Assembly (NCBI RefSeq): GCF_001719165.1
Contig: NZ_CP017057.1
Location: 1,240,001-1,304,000, forward strand
DNA: 64,000 bases
From: Erythrobacter litoralis
GTDB lineage: Bacteria; Pseudomonadota; Alphaproteobacteria; Sphingomonadales; Sphingomonadaceae
Reading direction: 5' to 3'
The notes below the pieces were generated by a model. The model ran no database searches, was not told the DNA's origin, and saw only the letters and a program-made list of their open reading frames with translations. Shown here one piece after another: positions 36,721 to 45,898 of this stretch; positions within the stretch are counted from its first letter, which is position 1; every line of letters begins with the position of its first letter. A program made the translations under genes and the position numbers.

Positions 36721-37776
36721 ATGTCCGTCAACACGAAGAACTGGCAGGAACTCAAGAAACCCAACGCTCTCGAAATCAAGGAAGGCGGCGACAAGCAGCG
36801 CAAGACCACCTTCGTCGCCGAACCGCTTGAGCGCGGCTTTGGCCTCACTCTCGGCAACGCCCTGCGGCGCGTGCTGCTCTCCAGCCTTCAGGGCGCGGCG
36901 ATCACCTCGATCAAGATCGAGAACGTGCTGCACGAATTCTCCTCGCTCGCCGGCGTGCGCGAGGACGTGACCGACATCGTCCTGAACGTGAAGCAGATCG
37001 CGCTCAAGATGGAAGGCGAGGGGCCCAAGCGCCTCCAGCTGTCGATGACCGGGCCCGCCACCGTCAAGGCCGGCGACATCGCCGTCACCGGCGATATCGA
37101 GGTGATGAACAAGGACCTCGTCCTGTGCCACCTCGACGAGGGCGCGACGCTCAACATGGAACTGACCGCGGATGTGGGCAAGGGTTATGCTCCGGCCGTG
37201 CAGAACCGTCCGGCCGACGCGCCGATCGGGCTCATCCCGGTCGACTCGCTCTATTCGCCGGTGCGCCAGGTCAGCTACAAGGTCGAGAACGCCCGTGTCG
37301 GGCAGGAGCTCGACTATGACAAGCTCTCGCTCACGGTCGAAACCGACGGCACTGTCACGCCGGAAGACGCCGTGGCCTATGCCGCGCGGATCCTGCAGGA
37401 CCAGCTGACGCTGTTCGTCCACTTCGAGGACGGCATCCCGCAGCCGCAATCGGCGATGATCGGCCATGCCGCCCAGCCGCAGGAAGACGACGCCAACCAG
37501 CTCAACCGGTACCTGCTCAAGAAGGTGGACGAACTGGAACTGTCGGTGCGCAGCGCCAACTGCCTCAAGAACGACAACATCATCTATATCGGCGACCTGG
37601 TCCAGAAGACAGAGGCCGAGATGCTGCGCACGCCGAATTTCGGCCGCAAGTCGCTCAACGAGATCAAGGAAGTGCTCTCGTCGATGGGCCTGCGCCTCGG
37701 TATGGACATTCCCGGCTGGCCGCCGGAGAACATCGAGGAAATGGCCAAGAAGCTCGAACAGGAACTGCTCGGCTGA
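36721..37776 (+). CDS. rpoA: RNA polymerase alpha subunit
   Basis: A 351-residue alpha subunit. The N-terminal dimerisation domain (residues about 20-235) has [23 protein letters not shown]. The C-terminal domain (about 265-335), which touches UP elements and activators, has [13 protein letters not shown] and [13 protein letters not shown]. It is slightly longer than E. coli alpha (329), with the extra mainly at both ends. Standard position between rpsK and rplQ. Confidence 0.98.
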   Translation: MSVNTKNWQELKKPNALEIKEGGDKQRKTTFVAEPLERGFGLTLGNALRRVLLSSLQGAAITSIKIENVLHEFSSLAGVREDVTDIVLNVKQIALKMEGEGPKRLQLSMTGPATVKAGDIAVTGDIEVMNKDLVLCHLDEGATLNMELTADVGKGYAPAVQNRPADAPIGLIPVDSLYSPVRQVSYKVENARVGQELDYDKLSLTVETDGTVTPEDAVAYAARILQDQLTLFVHFEDGIPQPQSAMIGHAAQPQEDDANQLNRYLLKKVDELELSVRSANCLKNDNIIYIGDLVQKTEAEMLRTPNFGRKSLNEIKEVLSSMGLRLGMDIPGWPPENIEEMAKKLEQELLG

Positions 37777-37787
37777 TGAATTGGCGC

Positions 37788-37847
37788 GCTCCGGGTATCC
37801 GCCCGGAGCCGCTTCGGGGGCGATGGTGACGGCCCGCAACGGTCACC
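37788..37847 (+). promoter_or_regulatory. two hairpins between rpoA and rplQ
   Basis: GCTCCGGG-TATCCG-CCCGGAGC (37788-37809) is a perfect 8-bp hairpin, followed by GGTGAC (37825-37830) pairing with GTCACC (37842-37847). No T run follows either, so read-through to rplQ is expected. Confidence 0.5.
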
Positions 37848-37896
37848 GGGATGGAGCTACCTCACACGGGCTCCCTACGAACGAAGGAAACGAAAA

Positions 37897-38319
37897 ATGC
37901 GTCACGGTATTTCGCAGCGCAAGCTCGGTCGCAAGACCGGTCACCGCAAGGCCCTGTTCCGCAACATGGCCGCGGCCCTCGTCAAGCACGAACAGATCGT
38001 CACGACCGTGCCCAAGGCCAAGGAACTGCGCCCCTATATCGAGAAGCTCATCACGCTCGCCAAGCGCGGCGGCCTCTCGAACCGGCGCCTCGCGATGAGC
38101 CGCCTGCAGGACGAGACCCAGCTCAAGAAGCTCTTCGACGTCCTCGCCGAGCGCTATTCGGACCGTGAAGGCGGCTATGTCCGCGTCATCAAGGCCGGCT
38201 TTCGCGCCAGCGACAGCGCTCCGCTCGCGGTGATCGAACTGATCGACCGTGATGAGGACGCCAAGGGCCAGGATTCGGGCCCCGACATGAGCGAAGTGGA
38301 CGAATACGCCGAGGCCTAA
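37897..38319 (+). CDS. rplQ: 50S ribosomal protein L17
   Basis: A 140-residue L17 near the tunnel exit. It begins [20 protein letters not shown], and [24 protein letters not shown] is conserved. The acidic tail is common in alphaproteobacteria. Last gene of the cluster, followed by a strong terminator. Confidence 0.98.
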   Translation: MRHGISQRKLGRKTGHRKALFRNMAAALVKHEQIVTTVPKAKELRPYIEKLITLAKRGGLSNRRLAMSRLQDETQLKKLFDVLAERYSDREGGYVRVIKAGFRASDSAPLAVIELIDRDEDAKGQDSGPDMSEVDEYAEA

Positions 38320-38342
38320 TCGCGCTCGACAAGCGAATGACA

Positions 38343-38379
38343 GGGGCCGATGGAGCGATCCGTCGGCCCCTTTCCTTTT
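38343..38379 (+). terminator. intrinsic terminator after rplQ
   Basis: GGGGCCGA (38343-38350) pairs with TCGGCCCC (38363-38370), with an inner GGA/TCC, followed by TTTCCTTTT. It lies 23 bases after the rplQ stop and ends the ribosomal cluster. Confidence 0.85.
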
Positions 38380-38406
38380 GGCGCTTTCGCCCTAGTGTCG
38401 CGGGCC

Positions 38407-39852
38407 ATGAGAACGTTTATCCTGGCCGCCGCCGCAGCGTTGCTGCTTGCCTCCCCTCCCGTCGCCGCCCAATCCGCGCAGGACCGCCTCGACGCACGCT
38501 ATGACCGCGCGCTCGCAGCGGGATACAAGGCGCTGATGCTGTGCAGTGCGATCGCCGTCGCCGAGCGCAACGGGACCACCCGCTCCCCGGAAAGCGTCCA
38601 CGAATGGGAGCTGTCCGGCATCCAGACCCCGCTCGACGCCATTGTCCGCGACCTCCCCTTCGAAATCGTTCGCCGCCCCACCGGACAGATTGCCCACGTC
38701 CAGGTCGAATGGGCCGAGGACATGCCTGATCGCCTCGCAGCCTATTACGGGCAGGACACGGGCTGCTCCGTCCTGCCGATCGGAGCGCCCGAGGACGTGA
38801 GCAATCCGCAAGCACCGCTCGTCGAACGCGGCAGAGAGGTGGACGAGGACACGCGCGGCATCGAAGTCGAGGTCGACAGCGGCGGCGGGGAGATGCGCCA
38901 GGGGCCGCTCGACCGCGTCTTCGCCGATGCATTCGCCGAGCGATACGGCGAGGGCCGCACCACGGCCGTGCTGGTCCGTCGGGTCGACGGCGACGGCACG
39001 CAGGTCGAGGAGGAGGCCCGCTACGCCCCCGGCTTCGATGCGGCGACCCCGCAGCGCACATGGTCGGTCGCCAAGAGCATTGCCGCCACCCTTGTCGGCG
39101 CTGCGGTCCTTTCGGGCGAATATTCCGTGGAGGATCCGGTCGGCCTTCCATACTGGCGCGCCGGGGCGGAGGGCGATCCGCGCAATACCATCACCATCGA
39201 CCACGCCCTGCGCATGGCGACGGGCCGCTATTCCGACACGCCGGGCAATCGCACCGATCCGCTCTATTGGGGCGGGACCACGGTGGACGAGCGCGCCGCG
39301 AACTGGCCCGTGCTTCACAGGCCCGGGACGGTCTATCGCTACGCCAACAACGACACGCTGATGGCGGTGAAGGCGATCGAGCGCTGGCTGACCTATTATT
39401 CGCCCGACGAATTCTTCGCCAGGCTCGGCATGGACCACACCGTTGCGGAGACCGACATCAGGGGCAATCACGTCCTCTCCTCGCAGGTCTGGTCGACCGC
39501 GAGCGACCTTGCGACGCTTGGCCAGCTCTATCTCAATGATGGTGTGTGGAACGGCGAGCGGCTGCTGCCCCAAGGCTGGCGCGAATACGTGTCCGACCCG
39601 TCCGGCCCCCAGCCCGAGAGCACCGAGTGGGGCTATGGCGCGGGCTGGTGGACCTTTCGCCGCCCGGACGGAAACGCGTTCGAGGGCATCCCCGACGACG
39701 CCTTTGCCGCGCGCGGCAATCGCGGGCAGTACGTCGTCGTCGTGCCATCGCGAAACGTCGTGATCGTGCGCCGGGGGGAGGACCGCGTAGGAACCCGCTT
39801 CGACATCGCCGGTTTCACCCGCGACGTGTTGGCGGCGCTGGAGGGGGCGTAA
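38407..39852 (+). CDS. exported serine hydrolase, beta-lactamase/penicillin-binding-protein-like
   Basis: A 481-residue protein with a signal peptide (ILAAAAALLLASPPVAAQ). Residues about 190-475 are a class C-type serine hydrolase: SVAK (220-223) is the SxxK nucleophile motif and YAN in VYRYANNDT is the YxN motif. No clear KTG is seen; near the end GNRGQYVVVVP takes its place, as in many esterase-like or peptidase members. The 190-residue N-terminal part is unassigned. It could be an esterase, D-aminopeptidase or amide hydrolase; antibiotic resistance should not be assumed. The transcription start must be close to the terminator just upstream. Confidence 0.82.
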   Translation: MRTFILAAAAALLLASPPVAAQSAQDRLDARYDRALAAGYKALMLCSAIAVAERNGTTRSPESVHEWELSGIQTPLDAIVRDLPFEIVRRPTGQIAHVQVEWAEDMPDRLAAYYGQDTGCSVLPIGAPEDVSNPQAPLVERGREVDEDTRGIEVEVDSGGGEMRQGPLDRVFADAFAERYGEGRTTAVLVRRVDGDGTQVEEEARYAPGFDAATPQRTWSVAKSIAATLVGAAVLSGEYSVEDPVGLPYWRAGAEGDPRNTITIDHALRMATGRYSDTPGNRTDPLYWGGTTVDERAANWPVLHRPGTVYRYANNDTLMAVKAIERWLTYYSPDEFFARLGMDHTVAETDIRGNHVLSSQVWSTASDLATLGQLYLNDGVWNGERLLPQGWREYVSDPSGPQPESTEWGYGAGWWTFRRPDGNAFEGIPDDAFAARGNRGQYVVVVPSRNVVIVRRGEDRVGTRFDIAGFTRDVLAALEGA

Positions 39853-40025
39853 GTTCGCGTCCTCCACGCGCCGAGACATCGAATAGCGGAAAAACTGTTC
39901 AGATTCGATCCGTCTTAGCTGAACGGGTGCTGCACGCCGGATTCAGGCTCGTCTCACCCCCTTTCCTACATGTTGGGCTCGCAAGCCGGGGCTATCCCGT
40001 TCCGGCCCAATGCGAGGATGAGACC

Positions 40026-40583
40026 ATGACGAGCCCCCCTTCCAAACTCGCCCCTCCTTCCGGATTCGCGAAAGCCGCGCTCGGCACGCTTGCCGCAGGC
40101 GCGCTGGCTTTCGGATCGGCGACCCCTGCCATGGCCGACGACCACCGTGACCGCGACGGCGGGATCGGCGCGGGCGAGATCATCGCTGGCGCACTCGTTA
40201 TCGGCGGGATCGCCGCGCTCGCCGGAGCCTTCGACGGAGACAACGACTGGCGCGACCGGCGCGACCGTCGCTGGCGCGGCGATCGCCGCGGCTGGCGGGG
40301 CGACAGGCGGGGCGGGCGCTTCGCCGATCCGCGCTTCGCGATAAATCGCTGCGTGCGGGCCGCCGAGAACCAGGCCCGCCGTTTCGGGGGCTGGCGTTTC
40401 GCCGACGTGACCGAGATCCGCGATGTCGACCGCAGGCGCTATGGCTTTCGCATTCGCGGCCGGATCGTGGTCGAGGACAATTTCCGCTTCCGCCGCAATT
40501 TCGACCGTGGCCGCTTCACCTGCCGGTTCGACGGGCGCGGCCGTCCGCGGATCGATTTCGACGGGGTGAGGGGCCTGCGCTGA
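40026..40583 (+). CDS. secreted Arg-rich protein with glycine-zipper helix
   Basis: A 185-residue protein. After a signal peptide (ending TPAMA) it has a hydrophobic helix with small-residue spacing (GEIIAGALVIGGIAALAGAF), a low-complexity Arg/Asp/Gly/Trp stretch (about 70-100), then a domain with two cysteines (NRCVRAAE and FTCRF) and many aromatic and arginine residues. The layout is like surface 'RcnB-like' or glycine-zipper outer-membrane proteins, but no function is assignable. The next gene has the same layout. A strong terminator follows. Confidence 0.72.
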   Translation: MTSPPSKLAPPSGFAKAALGTLAAGALAFGSATPAMADDHRDRDGGIGAGEIIAGALVIGGIAALAGAFDGDNDWRDRRDRRWRGDRRGWRGDRRGGRFADPRFAINRCVRAAENQARRFGGWRFADVTEIRDVDRRRYGFRIRGRIVVEDNFRFRRNFDRGRFTCRFDGRGRPRIDFDGVRGLR

Positions 40584-40612
40584 GCCGCGCTTCGATATCC
40601 CGACCATCTTTG

Positions 40613-40652
40613 CGCCCCCGGCAGCCGCAAGGCTTTGCCGGGGGCGTTCGTT
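40613..40652 (+). terminator. intrinsic terminator after the first glycine-zipper gene
   Basis: CGCCCCCGGCA (40613-40623) pairs perfectly with TGCCGGGGGCG (40636-40646), loop GCCGCAAGGCTT, followed by TTCGTTCC. The stem is very strong and the T run moderate. Confidence 0.7.
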
Positions 40653-40832
40653 CCGGCAGGCTTGCGCAGGTCCTCGCGCGCTGCTTAGGTAAGGGCCGCT
40701 CATCTGCCATTCAGCCCCGGTCAAGCCGGAGCCCGATAGCGTCATGGGCGTGAACTGGAGCGATTGGTGGCCGCTCGACCCTGACGATGACCTTCGCCTT
40801 TGTTCGAAGGCCCCTTCGAGGAGGATCTGTCC

Positions 40833-41858
40833 ATGGCGTCCCCATCCCGCAACGCCGCCTATCGCCTGGCCGCAATCGCCGGTTTCACCGCTGCCCTTTC
40901 GATGACCGCCGCCCCCGTTTCCGCGGCGCAGCTTCCGGACAATCTCGTGCGGCCCGCGAATGCAGGCGCCTTCATGACCGATTTCGGATCGAGCACCTAT
41001 GACGCCGAGGCCGACACCGCCGACTGGCGGCGCTGCTGGCGCCGTTGGGGCTGCCGCGGCTGGCGCGGGCGCGGCTGGAGGGGGCGGCGCGGGGTCAGCG
41101 CGGGCGACGTGCTTGCCGGCGCGGTCATCATCGGCGGGATCGCTGCCATTGCCAGCGCGGCCTCGAACAACCGGCGCGAGCGCGAGCGCGACGTGGTCGT
41201 CGTAGAGCGCGACCGGGTGCGCTACGATGATCGCTATGACGACAGGCGTTATGACGACAGGCGCTATGACGACAGGCGCGCGACTTCGCGCCGTGCGGGC
41301 GGCGCATCGGGCCTCGAAAACGCGGTCGACATGTGCCTTGCCGAAGTCGAGCGCGACGTTCGGGTGGACGAAGTCGACAACGTCCAGCGCACCGCGAGCG
41401 GGTGGGCGGTGACCGGCAGCCTGTTCGACGGGTCGGCATTCCTCTGTACGATCGGCAATGACGGGCGGGTCGACAATATCGATTACGGCGGCTTTGTCGG
41501 CCGTGCGGACGGGGCGGCAGGTTCGGACGGAACCTTCATTCCGCCACGCTCCGTGCCCCGGCGCGCAGGCGGCGAACAGTGGAGCGATGTGCGCTATCTC
41601 ACCGCCCGCGCCAATATCGAGGAACGCTCGGGCTTTGGCCCGCAGCCCGACGAGGAAATGCGCGTCGCTCTCGGCACCAGCCCGCGCGATGTCGAGGCGG
41701 CCTTTGCCGGACGTACCGTGCCCCAGCGCGATTACGATCGCCCCGCCGAGCCGATGGTCCCCTTGCGCGCCGAGCGCCAGCCGGTCTATCCTGGCGGACC
41801 GATCCCGGGCGAGGACATTCCCGAGGCGCGGCCCATCGACGGCGATCTCGGCCGCTAG
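40833..41858 (+). CDS. secreted Arg-rich protein with glycine-zipper helix and YDDRR repeats
   Basis: A 341-residue protein built like its upstream neighbour: signal peptide (ending APVSAA), a Trp/Arg/Gly stretch, then the helix GDVLAGAVIIGGIAAIASAA, nearly the same as in the other protein. After that come three YDDRR-type repeats, a conserved domain with two cysteines (VDMCLAEVE, FLCTIGNDGRVDNI) and a Pro/Glu-rich end. GGAGGA precedes the ATG at 40833; the in-frame start at 40800 is less likely. Probably a surface or periplasmic protein; function unknown. Confidence 0.72.
   Translation: MASPSRNAAYRLAAIAGFTAALSMTAAPVSAAQLPDNLVRPANAGAFMTDFGSSTYDAEADTADWRRCWRRWGCRGWRGRGWRGRRGVSAGDVLAGAVIIGGIAAIASAASNNRRERERDVVVVERDRVRYDDRYDDRRYDDRRYDDRRATSRRAGGASGLENAVDMCLAEVERDVRVDEVDNVQRTASGWAVTGSLFDGSAFLCTIGNDGRVDNIDYGGFVGRADGAAGSDGTFIPPRSVPRRAGGEQWSDVRYLTARANIEERSGFGPQPDEEMRVALGTSPRDVEAAFAGRTVPQRDYDRPAEPMVPLRAERQPVYPGGPIPGEDIPEARPIDGDLGR
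41232..41276 (+). repeat. three 15-bp tandem repeats
   Basis: The unit CGCTATGACGACAGG occurs three times in a row with one change (CGTT in the second), plus a degenerate partial unit before. It encodes the YDDRR repeats. The length of 15 keeps the frame, so gain or loss of units would only change repeat number. Confidence 0.85.
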
Positions 41859-41864
41859 GCCGCC

Positions 41865-42623
41865 TCAAGAGGCGGCCTGATCGCGCTCTTCGAACGGGGC
41901 GTTCCCGTCTTCGCTTTCGGCCGGATGCTCGCCTGCTTCGTTCTTCGAAAAGGCGTCCATCTGCGCAGCGGTTTCGGCAGCGGCCTTGCGGCGCAGCTTG
42001 CCATAGGTCGGCCAGCGCCAGCGGAACTGGATCGCGCCGAGCCGCACGACGAAGCCGCCAATGAAAGCCACGGCCCAGGCGATCGTTTCGTTGAATCGCA
42101 GGGTTTCGGCGAGAAAGGATCCCGCCGCTGTCAGGGCCGAGGCGAGCAGGGCGGCGGTGAGATAGATCTGCGGCTGCATGATGACCGACGGACGCCCGGC
42201 CACGACATCGCGGATGATGCCGCCCGCGACCCCGGTGAACACCCCCATCAGCAATGCCGGGACCGGCGGGATGCCATAGGCAAGCGCCTTGGCCGTGCCG
42301 AGAACCGCAAAGGCGGCAAGCCCCGCGCCGTCCGCGTAGAAGAACAGGCGCCCGTCCCAGATGCGGCCCGGGAAATTCCACGCGATCACCGCCATGCTCA
42401 GGCAGACCGGCGCCACCCACGGATCGAACATCCAGAACACCGGCGCGCCGATCAGAAGGTCGCGCACCGTGCCTCCGCCGACTCCGGTGACAAGCGCGAA
42501 GAAGCCCATCGTGACGAAGCTCTGGCGTTCGCGCGCGGCAATCAACGCGCCCGACAGCGCGAAGACGGCGATGCCGAGAATGTCGAGAATGTCGAGGATC
42601 GGGGTAAGGATGGTCTCGTTCAT
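41865..42623 (-). CDS. TRIC-type (UPF0126) channel family protein
   Basis: A 252-residue membrane protein with about seven helices. It has the duplicated family motif: GALIAARERQSFVTMGFFAL followed by GVGGGTVRDLLIGAPVF, and GVFTGVAGGIIRDVVAGRPSV. The GGG-RD and GG-IRD segments are the hallmark of trimeric intracellular cation channel homologues; bacterial members conduct potassium or other cations in vitro, and some are linked to glycine uptake. The C-terminal 40 residues are cytoplasmic and acidic. It starts at ATG 42623. Confidence 0.86.
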   Translation of the reverse strand: MNETILTPILDILDILGIAVFALSGALIAARERQSFVTMGFFALVTGVGGGTVRDLLIGAPVFWMFDPWVAPVCLSMAVIAWNFPGRIWDGRLFFYADGAGLAAFAVLGTAKALAYGIPPVPALLMGVFTGVAGGIIRDVVAGRPSVIMQPQIYLTAALLASALTAAGSFLAETLRFNETIAWAVAFIGGFVVRLGAIQFRWRWPTYGKLRRKAAAETAAQMDAFSKNEAGEHPAESEDGNAPFEERDQAAS

Positions 42624-42751
42624 GCGGCGCTTTCGATTGGGACGGGGCCGGGCGCAATGCCGGCGGTGCGGACGGGCGCCCGCAGGCACTGGGACAAGGC
42701 CCCCAGATACCACGCTCGAAAGCGCGATGCGTTCCGGCGCGCGGGGGCGCG

Positions 42752-44110
42752 TCAGGCGTGCAGTATCTCGCCCATTTCGCCCGCCGCGGCAATGCAGTCG
42801 AGATCGGCGAAGGCAGGCCCCATGACCTGCATCCCGCAGGGAAGCTCTGCGCCCTGATAGGTGCCGGAACCGATCGGCAGGACGGTGGAAGGGAGGCCCG
42901 GGAAGGTAGCAAGGCCGGAGAAGATGAGCCCTGCGCCGCCCGAGACGTCTTCGCCGTTCACGTCGAGCGCGCCCTTGAACACCGCCTCGTCGCGGTGGGG
43001 GATGGCGAGCACGGGGGCGGGCGGGGCGAGGACGAAATCGAAGGTTTCGAACACGCGCTCCCACAGCGCCTGGTTGGCGGCCTGCGCGTCGAGCAGGTCG
43101 AACCAGTCGGTCGCGGTGGCACGCTTGCCGTTGGGCGCGGGCGCGCCGCGGGCCATGACCGTGTTGAGCATCCTGAGGTAATCGCGGTGCTGCTGCGCAA
43201 GGTCGGGGACGAGGTCGCTCTCGCGCTCGATGGCGATACCGGCCCTTGCGAGTGTCCCGAGCGCGGCCTCGGTCGGCTCGGCGACGCTTGCATCGAGCGG
43301 GCAGCCGGGCATCTCGGTAAGCGCGAGGAGGCGGCATTGCGAAAGCGGCTTGCCCGACTGGCGGAGTGCGAAGCGCGCGCCGATCCCGGTCAGCACGGCA
43401 AGATCCTGCGGGTTGCGAGCAAGCGGCCCGGCTATCGACAATTCGCTTTCATGCGCCGCGACGAAGCCTTTGCGCCGGGCCATCATCGGGTGGTCGTGGC
43501 CGAGTTTGGAGACGAGGCCGTGGGTCGTCTTGTGCCCCCAGATGCCGCAGAAATGCGCCGGGACCCGGACCGAGCCGCCGATATCGGTGCCGTATTCACA
43601 CGCCACCATCCCGCTCGCCACCGCAGCCGCGCCGCCGCCCGACGATCCGCCGGGCGAGCGCGCATGGTCGTGCGGGTTGTTGGTGCGGCCATAGACCGGG
43701 TTGAAGCTCTGCCAGTCGGTGAGATCGGTCGGCACGTTGGTCTTGCCCACGATCACCGCACCGGCCGCTTTCAGCCGGCGGACCAGTTCGGCATCGCGCG
43801 CGGGCACGTAATCGGTCAGCCGTTCGTGGCCCCAGCAGCTTTGCAGCCCTGCGACATCGAAGCTTTCCTTGACCGTCATAGGCACGCCGAACAGCGGCTG
43901 GTCTTTGCGTGGCCCCTCGCGGTCCATCGCCTTTGCCGTCTCGCAGGCGCGCTCGAAATCGGGCACGGCGAGCGCGTTCACCTCGGCATCGAGATGTTCG
44001 ATCCGCACGATCGCGGCATCGACCGCCTCCACGACCGAAAGCTTGCCCGCGCGGATCGCCGCCGCGGTTTCGAGCGCGCCCGGTTTCGTCGTCAGTTGCG
44101 GATAGGCCAT
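42752..44110 (-). CDS. amidase signature family enzyme
   Basis: A 452-residue amidase. The Ser-cisSer-Lys triad is intact: K81 in PMTVKESFD, the cis serine in RSPGGSSGGG (156/157) and S180 in YGTDIGGSVRVP. It is not GatA by context, as gatB and gatC are absent. Substrates in this family range from indoleacetamide and nitrile-derived amides to cyclic lactams. GGGGGAG precedes ATG 44110; upstream codons to 44194 are not family-like. It lies 25 bases after lpdA on the same strand and could be read from the same transcript. Confidence 0.88.
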   Translation of the reverse strand: MAYPQLTTKPGALETAAAIRAGKLSVVEAVDAAIVRIEHLDAEVNALAVPDFERACETAKAMDREGPRKDQPLFGVPMTVKESFDVAGLQSCWGHERLTDYVPARDAELVRRLKAAGAVIVGKTNVPTDLTDWQSFNPVYGRTNNPHDHARSPGGSSGGGAAAVASGMVACEYGTDIGGSVRVPAHFCGIWGHKTTHGLVSKLGHDHPMMARRKGFVAAHESELSIAGPLARNPQDLAVLTGIGARFALRQSGKPLSQCRLLALTEMPGCPLDASVAEPTEAALGTLARAGIAIERESDLVPDLAQQHRDYLRMLNTVMARGAPAPNGKRATATDWFDLLDAQAANQALWERVFETFDFVLAPPAPVLAIPHRDEAVFKGALDVNGEDVSGGAGLIFSGLATFPGLPSTVLPIGSGTYQGAELPCGMQVMGPAFADLDCIAAAGEMGEILHA

Positions 44111-44135
44111 GTCTCCCCCTCGACCCCGCGCCGCC

Positions 44136-45554
44136 TCACATGTGGATCGGCTTGCCCTGCACCGCCATCGCCGCTTCCTTGAACGCTTCGGCATGGGTCG
44201 GGTGGGCGTGGCAGGTATAGGCGATGTCTTCGGACGTGGCGCCGAATTCCATCGCCTGCGCGGCCTGCGCGATCATCGTGCCCGCCAGCGTGTTGATCAT
44301 CCAAACGCCCAGCACCCGGTCGGTTTCGGCATCGGCGATGACCTTGACGAAGCCGTCGGTGTCGCGGTTCGCCTTGGCCCGGCTGTTCGCCATCATCGGG
44401 AACTTGCCGACCTTGACTTTGGCCTTGTCGCCGCCCGCCGCCTCGATCGCCTGTTCCTGCGTAAGGCCGACCCCGGCGATTTCGGGCGCGGTGTAGACGA
44501 CGTTGGGGATGACATCGTGGTTCACGATTCCCGTCTGCCCGGCGATGAATTCGGCCACTGCAATGCCTTCGTCCTCGGCCTTGTGCGCGAGCATCGGGCC
44601 GGGCGCGACGTCGCCGATCGCCCAGATGTTCTCGACCTCGGTGCGGAAATCGTGGCCGATCGCGATCTGGCCGCGATTGTTGACCTTAAGCCCCGCCTTT
44701 TCGAGCATCAGCCCGTCGGTGTTGGGCCGCCGCCCGATCGAGACGAGGACGTGGCTTGCCTCGATTTTCTGTTCATCGCCGCCGGAGGACTTCTCGACCG
44801 AAAGGGTAACCTTCTTGCCCTTGACGCTGGCGCCGGTGACCTTGTGGCCGAGCATCATTTCCATGCCCTGCTTCTTGAAGATCTTGCCCGCTTCCTTGCG
44901 CACTTCGCCGTCCATGCCGGGGAGCAGCTGGTCGAGGAATTCGACCACGGTGACCTTCGCGCCGAGCCTGCGCCACACGCTGCCCAGTTCCAGCCCGATC
45001 ACGCCGCCGCCGATCACCACGAGATGCTCGGGCACTTCGTCGAGGTCGAGCGCGCCGGTCGAATCCACGATGCGCTTCTTGTCATTGTCCACCTCGACGC
45101 CGGGCAGCGGAGTGACGCTGGAACCGGTGGCGATGACGATGTCCTTCGCCGTGTGGGTCGCATCGCCGATCTTGACCGTATGCGCGTCCTCGAAAGCGGC
45201 ATGGCCTTTCAGCCAGGTGACCTTGTTCTTCTTGAACAGGAATTCGATTCCGCCCGTGAGATCGCCGACCGCGGCGGATTTCTCGGCCATCATCTTTTTC
45301 AGGTCGAACGTCGCCTTGGCCTCGATCCCCCAGGTCGCGAAATGGCCGCCTTCGGCTTCCTCGAACAATTCGGAGGCGTGGAGCAGCGCCTTGGACGGGA
45401 TGCAGCCCACGTTGAGGCAGGTCCCGCCGAGCGTTTCGCGGCTTTCGACGCAGGCCACCTTGAGGCCCAACTGCGCGGCGCGGATCGCGGCGACATAGCC
45501 GCCGGGGCCGGCACCGATGATGAGGACGTCGTAATCGTAGGAATGGTCAGCCAT
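44136..45554 (-). CDS. lpdA: dihydrolipoyl dehydrogenase (E3)
   Basis: A 472-residue flavoprotein that reoxidises dihydrolipoyl groups of 2-oxoacid dehydrogenase complexes with NAD+. It has the FAD motif IIGAGPGGYVAAIRAAQLG, the redox disulfide GGTCLNVGCIPSK, the NAD-binding GGGVIGLELG, and the C-terminal His-Glu pair in HAHPTHAEAF. Position downstream of sucA-sucB suggests it serves 2-oxoglutarate dehydrogenase. Its ATG at 45554 lies within the end of a small lipoprotein gene (8-base overlap). Confidence 0.96.
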   Translation of the reverse strand: MADHSYDYDVLIIGAGPGGYVAAIRAAQLGLKVACVESRETLGGTCLNVGCIPSKALLHASELFEEAEGGHFATWGIEAKATFDLKKMMAEKSAAVGDLTGGIEFLFKKNKVTWLKGHAAFEDAHTVKIGDATHTAKDIVIATGSSVTPLPGVEVDNDKKRIVDSTGALDLDEVPEHLVVIGGGVIGLELGSVWRRLGAKVTVVEFLDQLLPGMDGEVRKEAGKIFKKQGMEMMLGHKVTGASVKGKKVTLSVEKSSGGDEQKIEASHVLVSIGRRPNTDGLMLEKAGLKVNNRGQIAIGHDFRTEVENIWAIGDVAPGPMLAHKAEDEGIAVAEFIAGQTGIVNHDVIPNVVYTAPEIAGVGLTQEQAIEAAGGDKAKVKVGKFPMMANSRAKANRDTDGFVKVIADAETDRVLGVWMINTLAGTMIAQAAQAMEFGATSEDIAYTCHAHPTHAEAFKEAAMAVQGKPIHM

Positions 45555-45888
45555 TGTTGTTCTCCGCAGGATCTTGCGGGGCCGTGCCCGGCTGCTCCTG
45601 CACACAGGTTCTGAGGACTTGTTCGATCCGCCCCTGGTCGATCCGCAATTCGCCGTCTTCGGCAAGATCGGCCGCGAAATCATCCGCGCTGCATTCGCAG
45701 GCAGCGTTCACGCGTTCGGCAGCGATGCCCGCACTTTCGGCAACGCCCTGGCATTGCTCGATATATTGCGCGCGCAGCTCTCCGGCAATGGCGTCGCCGG
45801 CGATTTCGCTGGCGACATCGCAGCCCGAAAGCAGGGCAAGGGCGGCGAGCGAGGCGAGCGCGGCAGGGGCGGGAACGGCGTTCTTCAT
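45547..45888 (-). CDS. small lipoprotein between sucB and lpdA
   Basis: A 113-residue protein with a signal peptide and lipobox LLSGC. The mature part is acidic, with four more cysteines (EQCQG, AACEC, RTCVQE), and ends in a Pro/Asn-rich tail. Its start is 10 bases after the sucB stop and its end overlaps lpdA by 8 bases, so it is clearly part of the TCA operon transcript, although an envelope protein has no obvious role there. Family unknown. Confidence 0.7.
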   Translation of the reverse strand: MKNAVPAPAALASLAALALLSGCDVASEIAGDAIAGELRAQYIEQCQGVAESAGIAAERVNAACECSADDFAADLAEDGELRIDQGRIEQVLRTCVQEQPGTAPQDPAENNNG

Positions 45889-45898
45889 CGGTTCAGCC

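Noticed and set aside
38407..39852. Antibiotic-resistance beta-lactamase
   Set aside because: SxxK and YxN are present, but no clear KTG and the protein has a long extra domain; general serine hydrolase is the safer call.
40743..40904. Possible 53-codon leader ORF before the second glycine-zipper gene
   Set aside because: It overlaps the real gene start in another frame, has no good ribosome-binding site and no protein-like pattern after the first 18 codons.
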